This document shows, in pieces, positions 41,168-48,985 of a stretch of 64,000 nt of DNA. Positions within the stretch are counted from its first letter, which is position 1, and each line of letters starts with the position of its first letter. The stretch covers positions 1 to 64,000 of the forward strand of contig JAAETJ010001069.1 of assembly GCA_024228495.1 (NCBI GenBank), written 5' to 3'. The translations under genes were made by a program, and so were the position numbers. The notes below the pieces were generated by a model. It saw only the letters and a list, made by a program, of their open reading frames with translations. It did no database searches and was not told where the DNA came from. The DNA is from a bacterium (GTDB taxonomy: Bacteria > Pseudomonadota > Alphaproteobacteria > Rhizobiales > JAKIUO01).

Positions 41168-41179
41168 TAGTTTTCTCGT

Positions 41180-41467
41180 TTATTTGTGGGCGATAGGTTT
41201 GTCGGTGAACAGAAAATCTTTGAGTTCCTTGTCAAAAACATTGTTTTTCCGGCGGATCCACTCAAGGACCATGGCCGCATGTTCGATTTCCTCGTCGCGG
41301 TTATGGGCAAGAATAGCCTTTAGCTCCTCATCCTTGCAGGCGTCGACCCGCTGATTGTACCAGTCAACGGCTTCCAGCTCTTCCATCAACGAGGTGATGG
41401 CGCGATGCATGTCACGGGTCTCATCGGATAGTTCGTCTATCGGTTCGTGATAACCTTCATTCGACAT
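41180..41467 (-). CDS. EncFtn-like (encapsulated ferritin-type) ferritin-like protein, 95 aa
   Basis: MHRAITSLMEELEAVDWYNQRVDACKDEELKAILAHNRDEEIEHAAMVLEWIRR closely resembles the Rhodospirillum rubrum EncFtn core as remembered; start trimmed to MSNEGYHEP from the longer ORF in the track. Confidence 0.82.
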   Translation of the reverse strand: MSNEGYHEPIDELSDETRDMHRAITSLMEELEAVDWYNQRVDACKDEELKAILAHNRDEEIEHAAMVLEWIRRKNNVFDKELKDFLFTDKPIAHK

Positions 41468-41498
41468 TCTAAAACTCTCCGTTTGCTTGTCTAGTTGT

Positions 41499-42839
41499 TT
41501 AGATCCCGTAGGCCGCCCGTAGTAGGCTGATCGGGTGCTCTGTTTTTTGCCCGGTTTCAAGGCTGTTTTCGATATGGTGACCAGCCATCGGGCAATCAGA
41601 CCCATAGTGATCAGGATCGGCCTGTGTGACTTTCCGCACCACAGGGCGCACAATTTTTTCGGCAGACTCGCGGAATTCGGATTTTACGGCATAAGTACCA
41701 TCATGGCCAGAGCATCTCTCAATGATTTGCACATCTGTATCTGGGACAAGCGCCAATAGCTCGCGTGTTTTCTGCCCTATATTCTGAACCCGTTGATGAC
41801 AGGCGGCATGATAGGAAATTTTTCCCAGTGGATTTTCAAAATCCACATTGAGTTTGCCTTCTTTGTGCCGCAACATCAAATACTCAAAGGGATCGAAAAA
41901 CGCTGCGGCGACTTTTTGCACATCCTGATCATCTGGAAACATAAGTGGTAATTCCTGGCGAAACATCAAGGCGCAGGACGGTACCGGGGCAATCAGGTCA
42001 TAGCCTTGCTTAACAAGTTTCACCAGATTGGGGATATTGGCCTCTTTGGCTTTTTCAACGGCGTCAAGATCTCCGAGTTCCAGCTTGGGCATGCCACAAC
42101 ATTTTTCTTTTTCGGCAAGCCTCATTTCAATATTGTTATGCTTGAAAACGGCAAACAGATCTTCACCCAGGTGTGGCTCTGAATAATTGCCATAGCAAGT
42201 GGTATAGAGTGCTACTTTCCCTGTTGTTTTTTCGGTTACCTCGGGTGTATCGCTTTCAAGCTTACCCTCGGCAGCCAGGCGCTGACGCATGGTTTTTGTG
42301 GCATATTCGGGTAACCAGGCCTTGTCGGAGATGTTCATGCTCTTGTCGAGCACTTTGCGTAATGCAGGCACCTTGTTGACGCCGTTGACGATACTGGCAA
42401 TTACCGGGCGGGCCAGTGCAATCCCCATCATATCGGTGTTAGTCAACAAGCGGTCGCGGAAGTTGGCGCCTTGTTTTTTGTGTTTGACGGCTTTGGCACG
42501 CAACATCAAATGGGGGAAGTCGATATTCCATTCATGTGGCGGTGTGTAGGGGCATTTGGTCATGAAGCACAAATCACATAAATAGCAGTGATCAATGACT
42601 TTCCAGTAATCTTTTTTGTCAACACCATCAACCTCGAATGTGTCTGACTCATCTACCAGATCAAACAGGGTCGGGAAGCTGGCGCAAAGGCTCACGCAAC
42701 GGCGGCAGCCATGACACAGATCAAACACGCGTTCGAGTTCGTGGTTGAGATCACCCTCATCATAAAAGCTGTCGTTTTTCCAATCCAGAGGGTGACGGGT
42801 CGGGGCTTGAAGATTGCCCTCTTTGGGAGGAAAGGCCAT
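41499..42839 (-). CDS. Fe-S oxidoreductase with two 4Fe-4S motifs and CCG domains (GlpC/HdrD-like)
   Basis: CHGCRRCVSLC and CYLCDLCFMTKCP ferredoxin motifs; KEKCCGMPKLELGD and SYHAACHQRVQNIG...ERCSGHDGTYAVK CCG domain. Confidence 0.9.
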   Translation of the reverse strand: MAFPPKEGNLQAPTRHPLDWKNDSFYDEGDLNHELERVFDLCHGCRRCVSLCASFPTLFDLVDESDTFEVDGVDKKDYWKVIDHCYLCDLCFMTKCPYTPPHEWNIDFPHLMLRAKAVKHKKQGANFRDRLLTNTDMMGIALARPVIASIVNGVNKVPALRKVLDKSMNISDKAWLPEYATKTMRQRLAAEGKLESDTPEVTEKTTGKVALYTTCYGNYSEPHLGEDLFAVFKHNNIEMRLAEKEKCCGMPKLELGDLDAVEKAKEANIPNLVKLVKQGYDLIAPVPSCALMFRQELPLMFPDDQDVQKVAAAFFDPFEYLMLRHKEGKLNVDFENPLGKISYHAACHQRVQNIGQKTRELLALVPDTDVQIIERCSGHDGTYAVKSEFRESAEKIVRPVVRKVTQADPDHYGSDCPMAGHHIENSLETGQKTEHPISLLRAAYGI

Positions 42840-42996
42840 GATAGTGTATCTCGTTGATTTAGGGAGGGTGCCTTGGCAAGAATGTCCTCATATTGCGTCC
42901 GCGGTAGGACAAACTAAAATATTCTCTCCAGGCAGGTAGTCTGCGCGGCTTGCGGCAGGGGATGATCCCCTGTACCCCATATTGAAGTTCGGGATG

Positions 42997-43014
42997 AAAG
43001 GGGCTGGCCCCTTT
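42997..43014 (-). terminator. Possible hairpin downstream of rubrerythrin
   Basis: AAAGGGGC-tg-GCCCCTTT inverted repeat 3' of the minus-strand rubrerythrin gene; no strong T-tract. Confidence 0.4.
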
Positions 43015-43055
43015 TCGCTAACCGCGTAGATTTTCTGTCCGAAAGGGCAATTTAG

Positions 43056-43475
43056 TTAGGCGTCCAGTTCATTTAGCATTTTCTGGAAGCGGTTGGCGTG
43101 AGAGCGCTCGGCTTTCGCGAGGGTCTCGAACCAATCGGCGATTTCATCGAAACCTTCTTCACGGGCAGCTTTGGCCATACCGGGGTACATATCGGTATAT
43201 TCGTGAGTTTCACCGGCAATCGCGGTTTTCAGATTGGCGTCTGTTGAACCAAAAGGCATGCCCGTTGCAGGGTCGCCGCTGGCTTCGAGATATTCCAGAT
43301 GGCCGTGGGCATGACCGGTTTCTCCTTCAGCAGTTGAACGGAAAACGGTTGCAGCATCATTGTAGCCTTCGATATCGGCTTTGGCTGCGAAATACAGATA
43401 ACGACGGTTGGCTTGGCTTTCACCAGCAAATGCATCTTTGAGGCTTTGCTCTGTTTTGCTACCTTTAAGGTCCAT
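43056..43475 (-). CDS. rubrerythrin family protein (no rubredoxin domain)
   Basis: [28 protein letters not shown] ... [17 protein letters not shown] ... [42 protein letters not shown]. Confidence 0.93.
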   Translation of the reverse strand: MDLKGSKTEQSLKDAFAGESQANRRYLYFAAKADIEGYNDAATVFRSTAEGETGHAHGHLEYLEASGDPATGMPFGSTDANLKTAIAGETHEYTDMYPGMAKAAREEGFDEIADWFETLAKAERSHANRFQKMLNELDA

Positions 43476-43544
43476 GATTAATTTCCTTCTGATTTGGGTA
43501 TTTGACGGTTGTATAAATTCTAATATATACGACCTGTGGCATAG

Positions 43545-43559
43545 TTAGAATAGTTCTAA
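43545..43559. promoter_or_regulatory. Candidate Irr/ICE-type iron-responsive operator upstream of rubrerythrin
   Basis: Perfect inverted repeat TTAGAA-TAG-TTCTAA about 70 nt upstream of the rubrerythrin start codon. Confidence 0.6.
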
Positions 43560-43599
43560 AAAAATGTCCAGCAGGATTCTTGAATTATATGGAAAAAAA

Positions 43600-45075
43600 T
43601 TATTTCCAAAAACTGGGCAGCAGGAAGATCAGCACCGCGAAGATTTCAAGACGTCCCAATAGCATGGTGTAGGATAAAATCCATTTCACGCCGTTTGGTA
43701 AATCCTTGAAATTTCCGGCCGGACCCACATCGCCAAGCCCTGGGCCGACATTGGCGAGCGAAGTGGCGGCAGCTGAAAGCGCCGTGATAATATCGAGACC
43801 AAACAACGTCAGGACAAATGCCACGGCCAGAAAACTGACAACGAATAAAAAAAGGAAGGTCATCACCGACTGGATGACATTATCGTTTAATTTTTGGCGA
43901 TTATAGGTGGGGATAAAAATGCCATGGGGATGCAGCATGCGGCGCGCGCCGGTTTTAAGATTGGTATATACCACCTGAAATCGGAACACCTTGATCCCGC
44001 AAGAGGTGGAACCGGAGCAACCGCCGATAAACATGATGATAAAAAACAAGGAGATGGCGAAGGCTCCCCACTTGCTATAGTCGACCGTCGTATATCCCGT
44101 TCCCGTCATGATAGAGACAACGGAAAAGGCAGCATCGCGCAATTCCAGTAGGCCCGGCTCGTGGCCGCTGGTGGCCTGAGCGGTCCAGGCAAGGAAGATG
44201 GCCAGCACGACAATCTTGAGAAAGCCGATGACCTGATGGTCGGTGATCAAAGACAGCTTATGACCTTGCATCATTTTGACGTATAGCAGAAAGGGCAGGC
44301 TACCCAATATCATGAAAACAATGGCAATCAGCTCGATATAGAGGCTGTCAAAATGACCAAATGAGGCGTCGTGAGTAGACATACCGCCCGTTGCTACCGT
44401 GGTCATTGCGTGCACAATGGCATCAAAGCGGTCCATGCCGGCTAGATTATATGAGATAGCACAGACCAGCGTTAAAATGAGATAGACCAGCGACAGGGCA
44501 CCGGAGATTTGCGTGGCGCGGGGCAGGATTTTGCCCGAAGTATCAAATGATTCCACTCGAAAAAATTGCATGCCGCCGACTTTCAGGATCGGCAGCACCG
44601 CCACTGCCATGACAATCACGCCAAGGCCGCCAATCCATTGCAGCTCTCCACGCCATAGCAAGATGCCGCGCGGTGCCTTGTCGAGCCTGGTGATAACTGT
44701 TGATCCTGTGGTAGTGATCCCGGACATGGCTTCAAAGAATGCGTCGGTGTAACTCATTTGCATGAGCGGCGAAATGACAAAGGGGATAGCGCCAAAGGCG
44801 GTCAGGGCGACCCAGGAGCCAGCAGTCAGGACAAAGGCCTGACGGATCGAAATGGTGCCTGTATGCCCTCCTGAGGCCAGCGTCATGACAATGCCGAAAA
44901 ACAGCGTGATGGTCGCCGAATAGGCAAATACCGGCCAATGATCATCGCCGATGCTGAGCTCATAGATGGCTGGCAGTATCTCGGCACAACCAAGGCTGGT
45001 GAGTAAAATGCCGATCACCAGCAATATGGGGCGAAGATTGGTCATCGTTAAGCCAGCTTTATTGCCAGAGGGCAA
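43600..45075 (-). CDS. trkH: Trk potassium uptake protein TrkH
   Basis: DAFFEAMSGITTTGSTVI, GGMSTHDASFGHF, GGCSGSTSCGIKVFRFQ selectivity-filter repeats. Confidence 0.93.
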   Translation of the reverse strand: MPSGNKAGLTMTNLRPILLVIGILLTSLGCAEILPAIYELSIGDDHWPVFAYSATITLFFGIVMTLASGGHTGTISIRQAFVLTAGSWVALTAFGAIPFVISPLMQMSYTDAFFEAMSGITTTGSTVITRLDKAPRGILLWRGELQWIGGLGVIVMAVAVLPILKVGGMQFFRVESFDTSGKILPRATQISGALSLVYLILTLVCAISYNLAGMDRFDAIVHAMTTVATGGMSTHDASFGHFDSLYIELIAIVFMILGSLPFLLYVKMMQGHKLSLITDHQVIGFLKIVVLAIFLAWTAQATSGHEPGLLELRDAAFSVVSIMTGTGYTTVDYSKWGAFAISLFFIIMFIGGCSGSTSCGIKVFRFQVVYTNLKTGARRMLHPHGIFIPTYNRQKLNDNVIQSVMTFLFLFVVSFLAVAFVLTLFGLDIITALSAAATSLANVGPGLGDVGPAGNFKDLPNGVKWILSYTMLLGRLEIFAVLIFLLPSFWK

Positions 45076-45257
45076 TCTCGGGCGGGAGATCGCTGTTTAT
45101 GGTTACAAGTTGGAATCATCGCGCCATATTATCCGTTTCATGACATTGAGCAAGCGGCGAGGCTGTGATAACTCACACTGCTTGATCGAACAGGTCAAAT
45201 CAGGCAGTTAAGACCCTATGCAACAATCGAACCTATCGACGTTAAAGGAGCATCTAT

Positions 45258-45863
45258 ATGCTGAAAAAGGGCGACAGGCTGGTGGTGGCCACCCATAATC
45301 GGGGCAAAGTGCGAGAGATCGGCGATTTGTTGGCACCCTTTGGCATGCAGGCCGTGCCGGCCGGGGAACTGAATATCTCGGAACCTTATGAAACCGGCGA
45401 CACATTCGCGGAAAATGCTTGCCAGAAAGCGCTTCATTCGGCCAAAAGCAGCGGCTTGCCAGCGCTTGCCGATGACAGCGGGCTGGAAGTCGACGCACTT
45501 GGCGGCCAACCCGGCATTTATTCCGCTCGGTGGGGTGGCCCTGACAAGGATTTCGCAATGGCCATGGCGCGCGTGCAAAAAGAACTCGAAGCAGCTGGTG
45601 CCACGACAATCGAGCAGCGCGCCGCCAATTTTATCTGCGTGCTGGCGCTGTCTTTGCCTGATGGCACTTGCTCGACTTACGAGGGTAAGGTGTTTGGCTC
45701 CATTGCCTGGCCCATGCGCGGTAAACACGGATTTGGCTATGATCCGATTTTTGTGCCAAAAGATCACGAAATCACCTTTGGCGAGATGGATCCAGCTAAA
45801 AAGCACCTGATGTCCCATCGCGCCCGTGCGTTCGAACTTTTCACACGTGAATGTCTGTCCTAG
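45258..45863 (+). CDS. rdgB: RdgB/HAM1 non-canonical purine NTP pyrophosphatase
   Basis: LVVATHNRGKVREI, LADDSGLEVDALGGQPGIYSARWGG, HGFGYDPIFVP. Confidence 0.95.
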   Translation: MLKKGDRLVVATHNRGKVREIGDLLAPFGMQAVPAGELNISEPYETGDTFAENACQKALHSAKSSGLPALADDSGLEVDALGGQPGIYSARWGGPDKDFAMAMARVQKELEAAGATTIEQRAANFICVLALSLPDGTCSTYEGKVFGSIAWPMRGKHGFGYDPIFVPKDHEITFGEMDPAKKHLMSHRARAFELFTRECLS

Positions 45864-45883
45864 GGATGTTTGGCATAAACAAA

Positions 45884-45923
45884 AAACCGACACATGCCCT
45901 CTTGGGAGACATGTGCCGGCTTA
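45884..45923. terminator. Inverted repeat between convergent rdgB and a secreted-protein gene
   Basis: CCGACACATG...CATGTGCCGG stem; the minus strand ends in TTTTTTGT. Confidence 0.65.
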
Positions 45924-45971
45924 AAGCTATCTCGCCAGCGAACTGTGCGAGAAGCGTTGTAGTGCATCAAG

Positions 45972-46343
45972 TTAGCGACGTGCGACGCTCAAACCTTTGC
46001 GGCAAGGACGAGCCTGTACTTTGCAGGTCCATGAGGTTCTGGAGGCTTTTTCGCAATTTGCGGAGCGATGGGAGGCGCGGTTGTAATGACCCCAGTCGGT
46101 GCCATATTCAGCCACTGTAAAGGTCACCCAGTGATTGACAGCTGTCTTATACGCTTTATCGCGGCTGGGAAAAGCGCGTGGGCTTTTGCCGTAATGAAAA
46201 TGGCCAACCAGGCAGACCTGGGCTTTTTCGCTGCGCAAAGTATGCAGCATGGAGGCAACGCCAGTATCAGTGGCGGAAGCTGGAGCAGAAATGAGAAGGG
46301 AGAAAATTGTGGCGATGACGCCGAAGCGAAGTGTTTTGAACAT
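45972..46343 (-). CDS. secreted hypothetical protein
   Basis: MFKTLRFGVIATIFSLLISAPASA signal peptide; conserved-looking HFHYGKSP...AVNHWVTFTVAEYGTDWGHY...WTCKVQARPCR. Confidence 0.65.
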   Translation of the reverse strand: MFKTLRFGVIATIFSLLISAPASATDTGVASMLHTLRSEKAQVCLVGHFHYGKSPRAFPSRDKAYKTAVNHWVTFTVAEYGTDWGHYNRASHRSANCEKASRTSWTCKVQARPCRKGLSVARR

Positions 46344-46455
46344 GTTACAATACCTTAACTGACAACTAACATTACAAACTAACTGACCGGGACAAAACGC
46401 CCAAAAAAAACTTTGAGGCGGACACAAACTTACCCGGCTACTGGGTGCCTTGAAT

Positions 46456-47682
46456 ATGAACAAGAATGGTAAACAGGTGATTAACCAGGTTTACAACGAT
46501 GCCAGCAATGACCTCTTGCCAGGGCTTTATATGCATTGGCCCTATTGTGTTTCAAAATGCCCTTATTGCGATTTTAACTCCCATGTCCGGCAGGTTTTCG
46601 ATGAACGCCAATATGTTGAAGCGATCTGCTCGGAACTCGAATATTTGGCTACCCTTCAAGGGGATAGGGACTGCAGTAAACCCTTGTTGGGAAGTATTTT
46701 CTTTGGCGGCGGGACACCAAGTCTGATGCAGCCAGAAACGGTGGGCGCGCTGCTCGATTATGTACGATCAAGATTTTCTCTTGTCCCTGATGTCGAAATT
46801 ACACTGGAAGCCAATCCTTCCTCCGTTGAGGCGGCGCGTTTTCAGGCGCTTGGTGGGGCTGGGATCAATCGTGTTTCGCTGGGGGTACAGGCCCTGCATG
46901 ATAAGGATTTACAGGTCTTGGGGCGGGCGCATGGGGTGAACGAAGCGCTGGCTGCCGTTGCGCTTGCGCAGCAGAGTTTTGCGCGCTCCAGCTTTGATCT
47001 GATTTATGGCCGCCACGGGCAGCAATTGGCGCAATGGCGCGATGAGCTGAAACGAGGCATCGATCTCTCAAACGGTCATCTATCGCTTTATCAACTGACC
47101 ATCGAAGAGGGCACACAATATAAAAACCTGTTTGATCGCGGTGAGTTGAATCTGCCATCCAATGATCGCTCGGTACGGTTTTTTGAAGAGACCCGTAACA
47201 TCTGCGAAGCAGCTGGTCTGGATGCCTATGAGATTTCAAATTATGCTGCGGCGGGCGAACAATCGCGGCACAATCTGGTTTATTGGCGCTACGGCACCTA
47301 TATGGGGGTTGGCCCGGGGGCGCATGGGCGCATCGAGCGGGGCGGGCACAAGGTGGCAACCGCTGCCATACGCTCGCCAAAGCGCTGGATGGCGCAGGTG
47401 AAGGAGCTTGGCCACGGCATTGAGACCATGGACAAGCTCTTGCAAAGCGAGATGGCTGATGAGATGCTGTTGATGGGATTACGCCTGACAAAAGGCGTCG
47501 ATCTGGCTCATTTGCAGGCGCTTTGTGGTCGCTCTATCAAGCCACAGAAAATCAATGAACTGGTGAGCGCTGGCCTGTGCGAGATGTCTGAAAAAGAAGA
47601 TTTTTTTCGTGTCAGTGATCGCGGTATTTGCGTTCTTAACCAGATCGTTGCACAGCTTTCAGGTGCTCTGGATCCTGTCTAG
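46456..47682 (+). CDS. hemW: radical SAM heme chaperone HemW (coproporphyrinogen III oxidase-like)
   Basis: LYMHWPYCVSKCPYCDFNSHV (CX3CX2C), FFGGGTPSLM, LEANPSSVE. Confidence 0.95.
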   Translation: MNKNGKQVINQVYNDASNDLLPGLYMHWPYCVSKCPYCDFNSHVRQVFDERQYVEAICSELEYLATLQGDRDCSKPLLGSIFFGGGTPSLMQPETVGALLDYVRSRFSLVPDVEITLEANPSSVEAARFQALGGAGINRVSLGVQALHDKDLQVLGRAHGVNEALAAVALAQQSFARSSFDLIYGRHGQQLAQWRDELKRGIDLSNGHLSLYQLTIEEGTQYKNLFDRGELNLPSNDRSVRFFEETRNICEAAGLDAYEISNYAAAGEQSRHNLVYWRYGTYMGVGPGAHGRIERGGHKVATAAIRSPKRWMAQVKELGHGIETMDKLLQSEMADEMLLMGLRLTKGVDLAHLQALCGRSIKPQKINELVSAGLCEMSEKEDFFRVSDRGICVLNQIVAQLSGALDPV

Positions 47683-48002
47683 ACAAATTGACCAACATGT
47701 ATGTCATGTTCGGGCTTTTGTTGCGCGAGTGATGGTAGATCACGAGGCCCAAAAAGCGTTTATAAAACAAAGAGGTTGAGACTGGATTATAGAGCGTCCA
47801 GGTGCGTTCACGAACGGACCGATAACGGGGGATTACAAACACGGATTTGCGTCGACGGTGAATGATCTGAAGCTGAAAATATCACGCACCGATGTTGCCA
47901 GTTTTATGTTGGCACAATTATCCGGCGATCTGTATTTACACTGCACACCGGGTTTGTCTTACTGATCGGCGACGAGAATGGCAATGTGCGGTCTGGTTGA
48001 AT

Positions 48003-48845
48003 TTAAGGAACCAGATTATCTAGTAAAAGTACTGACATATCAGACCAGTGGGTTGCGTTCTCACTGTCGCGGGCGGCTTCGATGGATTTGAGACAGGCGT
48101 GGCAAAAGGCGAAGGTCAACAAGCGGTCTTTGTTCAAGGACAGATTATTGGCAATGCGAGTTGCTCTGGTGGAAAGGCGGAGTCGAATTTCGCGAGAATC
48201 TCGCTGCTCGCCTTTATGGCACAAGGCGCTGGCAAATTCATAATGCAAATCACCGCAAATGCCTTGCGGGGCGATGGTTAGCCAGCCACGTTTGGAATGG
48301 TGCATGACTTTGTCAAAATGCAGATTTCCATGCAGGGGCAGGGGCGTTTTGGTGGTTTGCAACAGATGCCGGATAAGCCGTGCGCCGTGGCGATGAACAA
48401 GATTTTCCGAATATTTTTGCGCCAGTAAGGGATGCATGGTGGACCCAAGTGGGATCAGCCGTGCTTTTAGCGGCGTGCGTTTAGGTGCTTGCAGCTTGGC
48501 GATCACATCGCTAAGCGTATCAATAGCCTGGTTATCTTCCTCTTCGTCGACAAGATTGGAAAGAGCTGGGCCGTCAATCCATTCCAGCAATTGCACGTTT
48601 TTTTGTTTTTTGAGAATATTGGCGCTGCCAGATCCTTCGTACCAGCGTAGCAGGCTTGAAGAGGTCGTAAAGCTTTTGCCCTCGCTCGCTCGTTTTAACA
48701 TTGCAGGACCAAAGGCTGTACTGACAGGCGCTAGCAAGGTTTCATCACGCCAAATCGGGGTGCCATGAGCCGACAATTGCCAGCTTTTTGGATATTTTTC
48801 CAATATTGTTTCTGATCGTCCACCAGTCATCTGGTCTAGCTCCAA
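48003..48845 (-). CDS. APH(6)/hydroxyurea-kinase-like protein with degenerate catalytic motifs (putative pseudokinase)
   Basis: LKRASEGKSFTTSSSLLRWYEGSGSANILKKQKNVQLLEWIDGPALS and LPLHGNLHFDKVMHHSKRGWLTIAPQGICGDLHYEFASALC match the family layout. Confidence 0.72.
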   Translation of the reverse strand: MELDQMTGGRSETILEKYPKSWQLSAHGTPIWRDETLLAPVSTAFGPAMLKRASEGKSFTTSSSLLRWYEGSGSANILKKQKNVQLLEWIDGPALSNLVDEEEDNQAIDTLSDVIAKLQAPKRTPLKARLIPLGSTMHPLLAQKYSENLVHRHGARLIRHLLQTTKTPLPLHGNLHFDKVMHHSKRGWLTIAPQGICGDLHYEFASALCHKGEQRDSREIRLRLSTRATRIANNLSLNKDRLLTFAFCHACLKSIEAARDSENATHWSDMSVLLLDNLVP

Positions 48846-48905
48846 AAATATTTAAATAATAGCTCTGGTAATGACATCGCACGCAGGTAGTTGACAGAAA
48901 GTAAA

Positions 48906-48943
48906 AGCCCATCCTGATTTTTGGTTAAAAATCAGGATGGGCT
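48906..48943 (-). terminator. Rho-independent terminator after the 23-aa-repeat gene
   Basis: AGCCCATCCTGATTTTT-ggtt-AAAAATCAGGATGGGCT perfect 17-bp stem. Confidence 0.88.
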
Positions 48944-48985
48944 GTTTGTAGCCTACGCACAGGGGGTGTACGCTTAAATTATTTT

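Noticed and set aside
47636-47842. 68-aa minus-strand ORF overlapping the hemW 3' end
   Set aside because: Overlaps a confident gene and has no recognised homology; insufficient support.
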